Origin: Hydrogenophaga taeniospiralis
GTDB taxonomy: Bacteria > Pseudomonadota > Gammaproteobacteria > Burkholderiales > Burkholderiaceae_C
Assembly: GCF_020510445.1 (NCBI RefSeq)
Contig: NZ_JAHBAG010000001.1
Span: 3,200,501 to 3,264,500 of the forward strand
Direction of reading: 5' to 3'
DNA length: 64,000 nt
Notes under the pieces: model-generated
What the model saw: the letters and a program-made list of their open reading frames with translations, nothing else
What the model was told of the DNA's origin: nothing
Database searches by the model: none
Position numbers and translations under genes: made by a program
In this document: in pieces, positions 1 to 9,524 of the stretch
Numbering within the stretch: the first letter of the stretch is position 1
Layout: each line of letters opens with the position of its first letter

Positions 1-352
1 GCGCCACCAACTGGTCTTCCTTGAACGGCTTCTGGATGAAGTCCAGCGCACCGCGCTTCATGGACTCCACCGCCATGGGCACGTCGCCGTGGCCGGTGAT
101 GAAGACGATGGGCAGCGGCGACTGGCGCTCGATCAGGCGTTCCTGGAGCTCCATACCGGTCATGCCACCCATGCGGATGTCGGCGATCAGGCAGGCCACT
201 TCGCGCGTGTCGTAGCGACTCAGGAAGGCTTCGGCGGATTCAAAGCAACGGACCCGGTAGTCTTTGCCTTCGAGCAGCCATTGCAGGGAGTCTCGGACGG
301 CTTCGTCGTCATCGACCACGTAGACGATACCTTTTTTGGGGATCAAACTCAT
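1..352 (-). CDS. FixJ-like response regulator, receiver domain (partial, C-terminus off window)
   Basis: The visible N-terminal part is a CheY-like receiver domain: the acidic cluster D14-D15-D16, the phospho-acceptor D58 in LIADIRMGGM, a switch Thr in FITGHGD and the conserved lysine in MQKPFKEDQL. The wording around D58 and the lysine is typical of the FixJ/NarL class, so a LuxR-type helix-turn-helix is expected beyond base 1 but cannot be seen. The start codon overlaps the stop of the upstream sensor kinase by four bases (ATGA), so the two are translationally coupled and should form one two-component system. The pair is divergent from the pyruvate dehydrogenase operon; whether it controls that operon is not shown by the sequence. 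Confidence 0.9.
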   Translation of the reverse strand, partial: MSLIPKKGIVYVVDDDEAVRDSLQWLLEGKDYRVRCFESAEAFLSRYDTREVACLIADIRMGGMTGMELQERLIERQSPLPIVFITGHGDVPMAVESMKRGALDFIQKPFKEDQLVA

Positions 353-2907
353 CTGGCTCTTTCAGTGTCCGTCAACGACTGCGTGGCGGGGCCGTCCACT
401 GTGCCGTCTGTGCGCAGTCGCGAGACCACGGGAATCCAGAAGCTGAAGCAGCAGCCCACCACCTCTTCGCCATTGTAGATGTTCTGAACCTGCATCCTTC
501 CGTGGTGCGACTCCACGATGCTGCGGCACAGCTTGAGGCCGATGCCCATGCCCTCGCTCTTGGTGCTGTAGAAGGCTTCGTAGATGCGTTCGATCATCTC
601 GTCGGGCACGCCGTTGCCGGAGTCGCGCACCGAGAACTCAACCACGTCCTGGTCGTCTTGCCGGCGCGGACCCACGCGCAGCTCCACGTAGCGCTCGCCC
701 GGCGGGCGACCCGCCTGCGCGATCGCCTCGCCGGCGTTCTTCAGCAGGTTGATGAGCACCTGTTCGATCAGGATCGGGTCCACCATCAGACTGGGCAGGC
801 GCGCGGCCACGTAGGGCGAGAGCCGCACCTGCTGGCGGCGCAGTTCGATGTCGGCCAGCTCGATGGCGTTGCTCACCATCAGCGCCACGTCCGACGGCGT
901 CGGGTTGGGTTCGCTGCGTTTCACGAAGGCGCGGATGCGCTGGATGATCTGGCCGGCGCGCTGTGCCTGGCGGGCGGTCTTCTCCAGCGCGCCCAGCAGT
1001 TCTTCCGGGCTGATGCGTTGTTCCTGCACGCGCGAGATCATGCCGTTGCAGTAGTTGCTGATGGCGGTCAGTGGCTGGTTGAGCTCGTGGGCCACGCTCG
1101 ACGCCATCTCGCCCATGGTGATCAGGCGGCTCGCGGTCTGTGCGCGTTCGGCCTGGCGGGAAGCCTGCTCCTCCGCGTTGCGCCGTGGCGTGATGTCGCT
1201 GGCGATCACCATCTGCGCCAGCCGGCCGTCCACCCAGGTGAGGTAGCGCGTGCGCACCTCCAGCCAGCGGTCGAGCTCTTCCACGAACACCTCGGCGTTC
1301 TCGGAGCCGGCGTCGGTCAGTGTGTCGGTGGGCATGCCGGCAAAGGCATCCACCGCATCGCCATCGTCCGGATTGGGCGTGGGCTGGGTGCCGGCCAGAT
1401 CCACCAGATGCCGGTGGCCCTGGCCGCGGGTGCCGAACCACAGGCGGTACATCTTGTTGGCGAACAGCATCTCGTCGCTGCCCAGCGGCGCCACCGACAC
1501 GGCCGAGTCCAGGCTCTCCAGCACGGTGGTGAAGCGCTCATAGGATGCCGAGAGTTCCTCGCGGATGCGCTTGGGCTCGGTGATGTCGGTCATGGACGTC
1601 ATCCAGCCGGTCTGGTGTCCTTTGGGGTCGATCAGCGGCGAGACGTACATGCGGGCGTCGAAGATGCTGCCGTCGCGCCGCTGCACGCGCACCTCGAAGC
1701 CCCCCGGCGTGGAGCGGCCATTGAGCTCGTCTTCCAGGCGCGCGGCCAGTTGGTCGTGGTCCTCGTCGGGCCAGTATGGGAAGGGGGCGGTGCGGCCCAC
1801 CAGCTCGCTTTCGGTCCAGCCGGTCATGGAGCAGAACGCCGGGTTCACGTAGGTGATGCGGCCCTGAATGTCGAGCGCGCGCATGCCGGTGAGCATGGAG
1901 TTTTCCATCGCGCGCCGGAAGTTGGTCTCGGCCACCAATGCCTGCTGCGCCTGCACGCGCCGGCGCGTGTGGCGCCACGTGCCCAGCAGCATCCACACGG
2001 TGAGCGCGCTCAGGGCCCCGATGACCCAGAAGAAGCCGCTGCCCACGATGTCCTGCGAGGTCCGGTAACCCTGCGCCTTGAGGATCAGCCCGTTGCCCAC
2101 GGGCGAGACGGGCGCCTCGTGTTCCAGCGCCTGGTTGGACCAGGGCAGCAGGCGCAGCACGGTGTTGGGGGCCTGCAGGCTGCCGGCGAGCACCCGCCCG
2201 CGGTCGTCCAGCAGCGCCACCGCGTAGCGCGCCATGATCTCGGGCGGCATGCCGAAACGCATCAGGCCGTCGATGGAGTATTCGCCCATGACCGTGCCGG
2301 CAAAACGCCCCTGTTCGCTCAGGGGCACCTGCAGCATCAGGGTGGCCGTGCGTGGGTCTTCCCCCAAAGGCCGGGAGTAGATGGGCTGACGCAGGTCGCG
2401 CGCCAGATCGAAGGAGCCATCGGTCTCGTTGGGCGCGAGTGTGCTGCCGGTCGGGCGGATCAGCGACGGCGGTGCACTGGGCGACGCATAGCCCGCCACC
2501 ACGTTGCGGCGGGTATCGACCCAGCTGATCGCCAGCAGTTCGGGGAACTGGCTGATCAGGGACTCGACCTGGAACACGAACTCTTCGGTGGAGATCTCCT
2601 TGTTGTCCACTTCGCGCGCCAGACGCATCAGCTGTTCCTGGCGCTCCAGCAGGCGCAGGCGAAGGCGCTGCTGCGCGTATTCCACATCGCGTGTGACCGC
2701 CTCCTGCTCGCGCTCCAACTCCTCGTAGCGCAGGTAGGTGATGGCCACCGCGATCGCCGAGAGGAATAACAACACCGCCAGCAGGGGCGCAAGTGTGGCG
2801 AAGCGGTCCTGCCGTGAAGGCGGCAGGCGCCGCCACCAGCGCTTCCACCAGTTGGTGCTGGGTGTCCGGGGCGGGGGGCTGGGGGGATGGCTGGGCAGGG
2901 GAATCAT
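349..2907 (-). CDS. Membrane PAS-domain sensor histidine kinase (FixL/DctB-like)
   Basis: The 852-residue protein has a proline-rich N-terminus, a transmembrane segment at about 39-59, a periplasmic region of about 230 residues, a second transmembrane segment at about 289-310, two PAS domains (about 335-450 and 455-585), then a HisKA/HATPase core. The H-box is VAHELNQPLTAIS with phospho-accepting H607; the N-box is LINLLKNAGEA, followed by DSGNGVP and GMGIGLKLCRS. The HELNQPLT form of the H-box belongs to the FixL/DctB/TodS-type kinases. The signal sensed by the periplasmic loop is unknown. The gene is coupled by a four-base overlap to the FixJ-like regulator. The PAS domains show no obvious heme or flavin signature that I can identify, so oxygen sensing should not be assumed. 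Confidence 0.93.
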   Translation of the reverse strand: MIPLPSHPPSPPPRTPSTNWWKRWWRRLPPSRQDRFATLAPLLAVLLFLSAIAVAITYLRYEELEREQEAVTRDVEYAQQRLRLRLLERQEQLMRLAREVDNKEISTEEFVFQVESLISQFPELLAISWVDTRRNVVAGYASPSAPPSLIRPTGSTLAPNETDGSFDLARDLRQPIYSRPLGEDPRTATLMLQVPLSEQGRFAGTVMGEYSIDGLMRFGMPPEIMARYAVALLDDRGRVLAGSLQAPNTVLRLLPWSNQALEHEAPVSPVGNGLILKAQGYRTSQDIVGSGFFWVIGALSALTVWMLLGTWRHTRRRVQAQQALVAETNFRRAMENSMLTGMRALDIQGRITYVNPAFCSMTGWTESELVGRTAPFPYWPDEDHDQLAARLEDELNGRSTPGGFEVRVQRRDGSIFDARMYVSPLIDPKGHQTGWMTSMTDITEPKRIREELSASYERFTTVLESLDSAVSVAPLGSDEMLFANKMYRLWFGTRGQGHRHLVDLAGTQPTPNPDDGDAVDAFAGMPTDTLTDAGSENAEVFVEELDRWLEVRTRYLTWVDGRLAQMVIASDITPRRNAEEQASRQAERAQTASRLITMGEMASSVAHELNQPLTAISNYCNGMISRVQEQRISPEELLGALEKTARQAQRAGQIIQRIRAFVKRSEPNPTPSDVALMVSNAIELADIELRRQQVRLSPYVAARLPSLMVDPILIEQVLINLLKNAGEAIAQAGRPPGERYVELRVGPRRQDDQDVVEFSVRDSGNGVPDEMIERIYEAFYSTKSEGMGIGLKLCRSIVESHHGRMQVQNIYNGEEVVGCCFSFWIPVVSRLRTDGTVDGPATQSLTDTERAR

Positions 2908-3125
2908 GGGTCTTTGAGTCTACGTGAGAGCATGCCGTTGCCGGCGTGAACCGGATGCCAAGCGTCGATCAGGGACGGCGGAAAAACCGTTGGCATGGAA
3001 ACAACTAATATTTCACATTGCAAGAAACGAAAGCACATATTGAAATTAAAAAGCTTCTGTGGAAAAATCCGTGACACTGCGGAATGCCCGCCTTAAGCTC
3101 GATTTCAAACCAACAGGAGACATAC
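2908..3125. promoter_or_regulatory. Divergent promoter region, sensor kinase / aceE
   Basis: This 218-base gap separates divergent genes. The aceE-proximal half (about 3000-3075) is strikingly AT-rich compared with the surroundings and holds imperfect repeats (CACATTGCAAGAAA and CACATATTGAAATT), so it probably contains the aceE promoter. No unambiguous -35/-10 pair stands out. A good ribosome binding site, CAGGAG, lies just before the aceE start at 3126. Confidence 0.5.
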
Positions 3126-5840
3126 ATGTCAGCGTCCGACGCTCCCAATGCCCGTGTTGCCGCCGATGCGGACAGCCAGGAAACCCGTGAATGGATGGAG
3201 GCGCTGGCCGCCGTGATCGAGCGGGAGGGCCCGGAGCGTGCGCACTTCCTGCTGGAACAGCTGCTGGAGGAAGCCCGCCAGCACAGCATCGACCTGCCGT
3301 TCTCGGCCAACACCGGCTACGTGAACACCATTGAAGCCAACGAAGAAGCGCGCTGCCCCGGCAACATCGAGATCGAAGAGCGCCTGCGTGCCTACATGCG
3401 CTGGAACGCGATGGCGATGGTGGTCAAGGCCAACCGCCACAACCCCGAAGACGGTGGTGATCTGGGCGGCCACATCGGTTCTTTCGCCTCGCTGGCCCAC
3501 ATGTTCGGCGCTGGCTTCAACCACTTCTGGCACGCCGAGAGCGAAAACCACGGCGGCGACTGCCTCTACATCCAGGGCCACGTGTCGCCCGGCGTGTACG
3601 CCCGCGCTTACCTGGAAGGCCGGCTGACCGAAGAACAGCTGCTGCACTTCCGCCAGGAGGTGGACGGCAAGGGGCTCTCCAGCTACCCGCACCCCAAGCT
3701 GATGCCCGAGTTCTGGCAGTTCCCCACGGTGTCCATGGGCCTGGGCCCGCTGATGGCGATCTACCAGGCGCGTTTCCTGAAGTACCTGCACGCCCGCGGC
3801 ATCGCCAACACCGAGAACCGCAAGGTCTGGGTGTTCTGCGGCGACGGTGAGATGGACGAGGTTGAGTCGCTGGGCGCCATCAGCCTGGCTGCGCGCGAAA
3901 ACCTCGACAACCTGATCTTCGTGGTGAACTGCAACCTGCAGCGCCTGGACGGCCCGGTGCGTGGCAACGGCAAGATCATCCAGGAGCTCGAAGGCGAGTT
4001 CCGCGGCTCGGGCTGGAACGTGATCAAACTGCTCTGGGGCTCCAACTGGGACCCGCTGCTGGCGCGCGACAAGGAAGGCGCCCTGCGCAAGATCATGATG
4101 GACACGGTCGACGGCGACTACCAGTCGTTCAAGGCCAACGACGGCGCCTACGTGCGCAAGCACTTCTTCGGCCGCGATCCCAGGACGCTGGAAATGGTGG
4201 CGCACCTGAGCGACGACGACATCTGGAACCTGAAGCGCGGCGGCCACGACCCGCAGAAGGTGTACGCCGCGTACCACAAGGCCGTCAACCACAAGGGCCA
4301 GCCCACCGTGCTGCTGATCAAGACCGTCAAGGGTTTTGGCATGGGCAAGTCGGGTGAGGGCAAGAACACGGTGCACCAGACCAAGAAGCTCACCGATGAA
4401 GACATCAAGATCTTCCGCGACCGCTTCAACCTGCCGATCCCCGACAGCGAACTCTCCAAGATCCCGTTCTACAAGCCGGCCGACGACACGCCGGAGATGA
4501 AGTACCTGCACGAGCGCCGCAAGGCCCTGGGCGGCTATCTGCCCAAGCGCCGCACCAAGGCCGACGAGAGCTTCACCGTGCCTTCCATCGAGACCTTCAA
4601 GGCCGTGATGGAACCCACCGCGGAAGGCCGTGAGATCAGCACCACGCAGGCCTACGTGCGCTTCCTGACCCAGTTGTTGCGCGACCAGGCCCTGGGCCCG
4701 CGCGTGGTGCCCATCCTGGTGGACGAGGCCCGTACCTTCGGCATGGAAGGCCTGTTCCGCCAGATCGGCATCTACAACCCCGCAGGCCAGCAGTACACCC
4801 CGGTCGACAAAGACCAGGTCATGTACTACAAGGAAGACAAGGCCGGCCAGATCCTGCAGGAAGGCATCAACGAAGCCGGCGGCATGAGCAGCTGGATCGC
4901 GGCGGCCACGAGCTACAGCACCAGCAACCGCATCATGGTGCCGTTCTATGTGTACTACTCCATGTTCGGCTTCCAGCGCATCGGCGACCTGGCCTGGGCA
5001 GCGGGCGACATGCAGGCGCGCGGCTTCCTGCTCGGCGGCACGTCCGGCCGCACCACGCTCAACGGTGAAGGCCTGCAGCACGAGGACGGCCACAGCCACA
5101 TCCTGGCCGGTACCATCCCGAACTGCATCAGCTACGACCCGACCTTCGCGCATGAAGTCGGCGTGATCCTGCACCATGGCTTGAAGCGCATGGTGGAAAA
5201 GCAGGACAACGTCTTCTATTACCTGACCCTGCTGAACGAAAACTACGCCATGCCGGGCCTGACCGCCGGCACCGAAGACCAGATCATCAAGGGCATGTAC
5301 CTGTGCAAGCCGGCCGCAGGCAAGATCACGGCCAAGACGCCGCAGGTGCAGTTGCTGGGTTCGGGGACCATCCTGCGCGAGTCGATCGCCGCTCAGGAAC
5401 TGCTGGAGAAGGACTGGGGTGTGGCCGCCAACGTGTGGAGCTGCCCGAGTTTCAACGAACTGACCCGCGACGGCCAGGACGCCGAGCGCTGGAACCTGCT
5501 GCACCCGACCGAGCCGCAGCGCGTGCCCTTCGTGACGCAGCAGCTGGACAAGCACGCCGGCCCCGTGGTCGCGTCCACCGACTACATGAAAAACTACGCC
5601 GAGCAGATTCGGCCGTTCGTGCCCAAAGGCCGTTCGTACAAGGTGCTGGGCACCGACGGTTTTGGCCGCAGCGACTTCCGCAGCAAGCTGCGTGAGCACT
5701 TCGAGATCAACCGCCACTACATCGCCATCGCCGCACTGCGCTCGCTGGCCGATGAGGGCGCCATCCCGATGGCCAAGGTGGCTGAAGCCATTGCCAAGTA
5801 CGGCATCAAGACCGAAAAAGTGAATCCCCTTTACGCGTAA
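3126..5840 (+). CDS. aceE: Pyruvate dehydrogenase E1 component (homodimeric type)
   Basis: This 904-residue protein decarboxylates pyruvate with thiamine diphosphate and passes the acetyl group to the lipoyl domains of E2. Its length and sequence match the homodimeric AceE family of Gram-negative bacteria rather than the alpha/beta E1 type. The thiamine-binding motif is visible as GDGEMDE, about 26 residues ahead of FVVNCN. Other typical blocks are HIGSFASLAHMFGAGFNHFW and EDGHSH. I chose ATG 3126 (MSASDAPN) over an in-frame codon at 3084 because CAGGAG lies eight bases upstream. It is the first gene of aceE-aceF-lpdA and is followed by a 98-base gap holding a small inverted repeat. Confidence 0.98.
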   Translation: MSASDAPNARVAADADSQETREWMEALAAVIEREGPERAHFLLEQLLEEARQHSIDLPFSANTGYVNTIEANEEARCPGNIEIEERLRAYMRWNAMAMVVKANRHNPEDGGDLGGHIGSFASLAHMFGAGFNHFWHAESENHGGDCLYIQGHVSPGVYARAYLEGRLTEEQLLHFRQEVDGKGLSSYPHPKLMPEFWQFPTVSMGLGPLMAIYQARFLKYLHARGIANTENRKVWVFCGDGEMDEVESLGAISLAARENLDNLIFVVNCNLQRLDGPVRGNGKIIQELEGEFRGSGWNVIKLLWGSNWDPLLARDKEGALRKIMMDTVDGDYQSFKANDGAYVRKHFFGRDPRTLEMVAHLSDDDIWNLKRGGHDPQKVYAAYHKAVNHKGQPTVLLIKTVKGFGMGKSGEGKNTVHQTKKLTDEDIKIFRDRFNLPIPDSELSKIPFYKPADDTPEMKYLHERRKALGGYLPKRRTKADESFTVPSIETFKAVMEPTAEGREISTTQAYVRFLTQLLRDQALGPRVVPILVDEARTFGMEGLFRQIGIYNPAGQQYTPVDKDQVMYYKEDKAGQILQEGINEAGGMSSWIAAATSYSTSNRIMVPFYVYYSMFGFQRIGDLAWAAGDMQARGFLLGGTSGRTTLNGEGLQHEDGHSHILAGTIPNCISYDPTFAHEVGVILHHGLKRMVEKQDNVFYYLTLLNENYAMPGLTAGTEDQIIKGMYLCKPAAGKITAKTPQVQLLGSGTILRESIAAQELLEKDWGVAANVWSCPSFNELTRDGQDAERWNLLHPTEPQRVPFVTQQLDKHAGPVVASTDYMKNYAEQIRPFVPKGRSYKVLGTDGFGRSDFRSKLREHFEINRHYIAIAALRSLADEGAIPMAKVAEAIAKYGIKTEKVNPLYA

Positions 5841-5873
5841 GCGGAAAACGGGATGCACTTTTCAGCGAAGACT

Positions 5874-5892
5874 CATATCGCGAAGCGATGTG
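5874..5892. repeat. Small inverted repeat in the aceE-aceF gap
   Basis: CATATCGC and GCGATGTG form an 8-bp stem with one mismatch and a three-base loop. It has no T-tract and lies inside the operon, so a role in mRNA processing or stability is more likely than termination. Confidence 0.4.
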
Positions 5893-5938
5893 ATGTCGTA
5901 GCTACAAGGTGTCTCCCACCCACATAAGCGAGACAAAT

Positions 5939-7606
5939 ATGGCACTGGTAGAAGTGAAGGTCCCGGACATCGGCGACTTCGACGAGGTGGCGGTCATTGA
6001 ACTGCTGGTCAAACCCGGCGACACGGTCAAGGCCGAACAGTCGCTGATCACGGTCGAGTCCGACAAGGCCTCGATGGAAATCCCCTCCAGCACCGCTGGC
6101 GTGGTGAAGGAACTGCGCGTCGCCCTGGGCGACAAGGTGAAAGAAGGCTCGGTGGTGCTGGTGCTGGAAGCCGCTGGCGACGCCGCTGCCCCAGCGCCCG
6201 CCGCTGCGCCAGCTGTTGCGGCCCCCGCTCCGGCGGCGGCTCCTGCCGCAGCGCCGGCCGCTGCCGTTGCGGCGCCTGTGGCTGCACCCACGGCTTCCGG
6301 CCTGGTGGAAGTGCGCGTGCCCGACATCGGCGACTTCAAGGACGTCGCCGTCATCGAGGTGTTCGTCAAGCCCGGCGATGCCATCAAAGTCGAGCAGAGC
6401 CTGATCACGGTCGAGTCCGACAAGGCTTCGATGGAGATCCCGTCGTCCGCCGCGGGCGTGCTCAAGGAGCTCAAGGTCAAGGTCGGCGACAAGGTCAACA
6501 TTGGCGACCTGCTGGCGATCCTGGAGGGCGCCGCGGGCGCAGCGGCTCCGGCACCTGTTGCCGCTGCCACACCCGCACCGGCACCGGCTCCGGCAGCTGT
6601 AGTGGCCGCACCCACTGCTGCTGCCAGCGTGGCCGCAGCACCCGCTCACAACCCGACGGCAGCGCCACTGGGCTTGCCGCACGCCTCGCCCTCGGTGCGC
6701 AAGTTCGCCCGCGAACTCGGTGTGCCGCTGGAAGAGGTGCAGGGCAAAGGCCCCAAGGGTCGCATCACACTGGACGACGTGCAGGGTTTCACCAAGTCCG
6801 TCATGGCCGGCGCGGTGCTGACCAAAGCACAGGCCGCCAAGGCCCCGGTGTCCACCGGCGGTGGCGGTTCCGAGCTGGGCCTGATCCCCTGGCCCAAGGT
6901 GGACTTCGCCAAGTTCGGCCCGATCGAGCGCAAGGAGATGGGCCGCATCAAGAAAATCAGCGGCGCCAACCTGCTGCGCAACGCGATCATGATTCCGGCC
7001 GTCACCAACCACGACGATGCCGACATCACCGACCTCGAAGCCTTCCGGATGTCCACCAACAAGGAGAACGAAAAAAGCGGCGTCAAGGTGACCATGCTCG
7101 CTTTCCTGATCAAGGCATCGGTTGCTGCGCTCAAGAAATTCCCCGAGTTCAACAGCTCGATCGACGGCGACGCGCTGGTCTACAAGCAGTATTGGCACAT
7201 CGGTTTCGCGGCCGACACGCCCAACGGCCTGATGGTCCCGGTGATCAAGGACGCCGACAAAAAAGGCGTGCTGCAGATCAGCCAGGAAATGGGCGAGCTG
7301 GCCAAGAAGGCGCGCGACGGCAAACTGAGCCCGGCCGAAATGAGTGGCGCCACCTTCACCATCTCCAGCCTGGGTGGCATCGGTGGCCGGTACTTCACGC
7401 CCATTATCAACGCGCCCGAGGTCGCCATCCTCGGCGTCTGCAAGAGCCAGATGGAACCGGTGTGGGACGGCAAGGCCTTCCAGCCGCGCCTGATGCTGCC
7501 GCTGTCGCTGACCTGGGACCACCGCGTGATCGACGGCGCCGCTGCGGCCCGCTTCAACGCCTACCTCGGCCAGATCCTCGGCGACTTCCGTCGGGTGCTT
7601 CTCTAA
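5939..7606 (+). CDS. aceF: Pyruvate dehydrogenase E2, dihydrolipoamide acetyltransferase with two lipoyl domains
   Basis: The 555-residue protein carries acetyl groups from E1 to CoA and forms the core of the complex. It has two lipoyl domains with the [12 protein letters not shown] motif (lipoyl lysines K43 and K162), each followed by a long Ala/Pro-rich flexible linker. An E3/E1-binding domain begins ASPSVRKFARELG, and the C-terminal acyltransferase domain has the active-site motif DHRVIDGA (H528, D532). The start was set at ATG 5939 (MALVEVKVP), since the lipoyl fold begins there; an in-frame start 30 bases upstream would only add a disordered extension. Ribosome binding site is weak. E. 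coli AceF has three lipoyl domains; two are usual in this group. Confidence 0.97.
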   Translation: MALVEVKVPDIGDFDEVAVIELLVKPGDTVKAEQSLITVESDKASMEIPSSTAGVVKELRVALGDKVKEGSVVLVLEAAGDAAAPAPAAAPAVAAPAPAAAPAAAPAAAVAAPVAAPTASGLVEVRVPDIGDFKDVAVIEVFVKPGDAIKVEQSLITVESDKASMEIPSSAAGVLKELKVKVGDKVNIGDLLAILEGAAGAAAPAPVAAATPAPAPAPAAVVAAPTAAASVAAAPAHNPTAAPLGLPHASPSVRKFARELGVPLEEVQGKGPKGRITLDDVQGFTKSVMAGAVLTKAQAAKAPVSTGGGGSELGLIPWPKVDFAKFGPIERKEMGRIKKISGANLLRNAIMIPAVTNHDDADITDLEAFRMSTNKENEKSGVKVTMLAFLIKASVAALKKFPEFNSSIDGDALVYKQYWHIGFAADTPNGLMVPVIKDADKKGVLQISQEMGELAKKARDGKLSPAEMSGATFTISSLGGIGGRYFTPIINAPEVAILGVCKSQMEPVWDGKAFQPRLMLPLSLTWDHRVIDGAAAARFNAYLGQILGDFRRVLL

Positions 7607-7614
7607 TGCCTTGC

Positions 7615-7647
7615 GGGTCAGACCACCGCGCAGCGGTGCTCTGACCC
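7615..7647. repeat. Strong intra-operon hairpin between aceF and lpdA
   Basis: GGGTCAGACCACCGC and GCGGTGCTCTGACCC form a 15-bp stem with one mismatch around the loop GCA. There is no U-tract, so it is not a classic terminator. It sits just after the aceF stop and before the lpdA ribosome binding site and may tune E2/E3 stoichiometry or protect the upstream mRNA. It looks like a member of a dispersed palindrome family. Confidence 0.7.
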
Positions 7648-7666
7648 CAACTGAACAAGGAAACAT

Positions 7667-9499
7667 ATGGCACTGATCGATATTCAGGTTCCCGACATTG
7701 GCGACTTCGACGAAGTGGCCGTGATCGAGTTGCTGGTCAAACCCGGCGACACCGTCAAGGCCGAACAAAGCCTGATCACCGTGGAGTCCGACAAGGCCTC
7801 GATGGAGATTCCCTCGTCGCACGCCGGCGTGGTGAAAGAGCTCAAGGTCGCGCTGGGCGACAAGGTCAAACAAGGCTCGGTGGTGCTGGTGCTGGAAGGT
7901 GAGGGCGCTGCCAGCGCTCCAGTCGCACCAGTCGCAGCGCCCGCAGCTGCTGCGTCGGCACCTGCTTCTGCCCCTGCTGTCGCGCCGGTTGCGGCCGCCG
8001 CCAGCTTCGCTGGCAGCGCCGACCTCGAGTGCGACGTACTCGTGCTCGGCGCCGGCCCCGGTGGCTACTCGGCTGCCTTCCGCGCCGCCGACCTTGGCCT
8101 AAAGGTCGTGCTGGTCGAACGTTACGCCCAGCTGGGTGGCGTGTGCCTGAACGTGGGCTGCATCCCGTCGAAGGCGCTGCTGCACGTGGCCGCCGTGATG
8201 GACGAGGTGAGCCACATGGCCGATCTGGGCGTGGACTTTGGCACGCCCTCGGTCAATATTGACAAGCTGCGCGCCCACAAGGAAAAGGTCCTCGGCAAGC
8301 TCACCGGCGGCCTGACCGCGATGGCCAAGATGCGCAAGGTCACCACCGTGCGCGGCTATGGCGCCTTCGTCGGCCCCAACCACGTCGAAGTGGAAGAGAC
8401 GACAGGCACCGGGCAGGAGAAGACCGGCAGCAAGAAGGTCGTGGCCTTCAAGAAGTGCGTTATCGCCGCTGGCTCGCAGGCGGTGCGCCTGCCCTTCATG
8501 CCCAACGACCCACGCGTGGTGGACAGCACCGGCGCGCTGGCCTTGAAGGAAGTGCCCAAACGCATGCTGATCCTGGGCGGCGGCATCATCGGCCTGGAAA
8601 TGGGCACGGTGTACAGCACGCTGGGCGCGCGCCTGGACGTGGTGGAAATGCTCGACGGCCTCATGCAGGGCGCCGACCGCGACCTCGTCAAGATCTGGCA
8701 GAAGATGAACGCCAAGCGCTTCGACAACATCATGCTCAAGACCAAGACGGTGGGGGCCAAGGCCACGCCCGAAGGCATCGAGGTGACGTTCGCTGCGGCG
8801 GAAGAGGGCGGCACCGCCCCTGCGCCGCAGGTCTACGACCTGGTGCTGCAGGCCGTGGGGCGCACGCCCAACGGCAAGAAAATCGCCGCCGACAAGGCCG
8901 GCGTGGCGGTGACGGACCGCGGCTTCATCAACGTCGACATCCAGATGCGCACCAACGTGCCGCACATCTTCGCCATCGGCGACATCGTGGGCCAGCCCAT
9001 GCTGGCGCACAAGGCGGTGCACGAGGCGCACGTGGCGGCTGAGGTCATTGCCGGTGAACTGCAGGGCAACAAGGAGCTGGCCGCGGCCGCCTTCAACGCC
9101 CGTGTGATTCCCAGCGTGGCCTACACCGACCCCGAGGTGGCCTGGGTGGGCCTCACTGAAGACCAGGCCAAGGCGCAGGGCATCAAGGTCAAGAAGGGCC
9201 TGTTCCCCTGGACCGCTTCAGGCCGTGCCATTGCCAACGGCCGCGACGAAGGCGTGACCAAGCTGCTGTTTGACGACAGCCCCGAAGCCCACGGCCACGG
9301 CAAGATCCTGGGCGGCGGCATGGTCGGCACGCACGCGGGCGACATGATCGGCGAGATCGCGCTGGCCATCGAGATGGGCGCTGACGCGGTGGACATCGGC
9401 AAGACCATCCACCCGCACCCCACGCTGGGCGAGAGCATCGGCATGGCGGCGGAGGTGGCGCACGGGTCTTGTACGGACCTGCCGCCGCAGAAGAAGTAA
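7667..9499 (+). CDS. lpdA: Dihydrolipoamide dehydrogenase (E3) with N-terminal lipoyl domain
   Basis: The 610-residue flavoprotein reoxidises dihydrolipoamide with NAD+. Residues 1-80 are a lipoyl domain (K43 in [12 protein letters not shown]), then an Ala/Pro linker, then an FAD Rossmann motif ([17 protein letters not shown]). The redox disulfide is C160/C165 in [13 protein letters not shown], followed by an NAD-binding motif ([12 protein letters not shown]) and the C-terminal dimerisation motif [10 protein letters not shown]3 normally lacks a lipoyl domain, but fused forms are known in Burkholderiales and Neisseria. This lipoyl domain is nearly the same as the first one of the adjacent E2. 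It is the last gene of the operon, and a terminator follows. Confidence 0.97.
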   Translation: MALIDIQVPDIGDFDEVAVIELLVKPGDTVKAEQSLITVESDKASMEIPSSHAGVVKELKVALGDKVKQGSVVLVLEGEGAASAPVAPVAAPAAAASAPASAPAVAPVAAAASFAGSADLECDVLVLGAGPGGYSAAFRAADLGLKVVLVERYAQLGGVCLNVGCIPSKALLHVAAVMDEVSHMADLGVDFGTPSVNIDKLRAHKEKVLGKLTGGLTAMAKMRKVTTVRGYGAFVGPNHVEVEETTGTGQEKTGSKKVVAFKKCVIAAGSQAVRLPFMPNDPRVVDSTGALALKEVPKRMLILGGGIIGLEMGTVYSTLGARLDVVEMLDGLMQGADRDLVKIWQKMNAKRFDNIMLKTKTVGAKATPEGIEVTFAAAEEGGTAPAPQVYDLVLQAVGRTPNGKKIAADKAGVAVTDRGFINVDIQMRTNVPHIFAIGDIVGQPMLAHKAVHEAHVAAEVIAGELQGNKELAAAAFNARVIPSVAYTDPEVAWVGLTEDQAKAQGIKVKKGLFPWTASGRAIANGRDEGVTKLLFDDSPEAHGHGKILGGGMVGTHAGDMIGEIALAIEMGADAVDIGKTIHPHPTLGESIGMAAEVAHGSCTDLPPQKK

Positions 9500-9524
9500 G
9501 CGGCCTCAGCGCTCAGAAAACAGA

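Noticed and set aside
502..2769. Long open frame of 755 codons on the plus strand
   Set aside because: Antisense to the sensor kinase; its translation is Gln/His/Arg/Ala-rich with no domain, as expected from the mirror of a GC-rich gene.
3129..5858. Open frame of about 900 codons on the minus strand
   Set aside because: Antisense to aceE over its whole length, low-complexity translation, no homologous motif.
6180..6660. Repetitive GC-rich stretches in aceF
   Set aside because: These encode the Ala/Pro flexible linkers between lipoyl domains and are explained by protein function, not by a DNA repeat.
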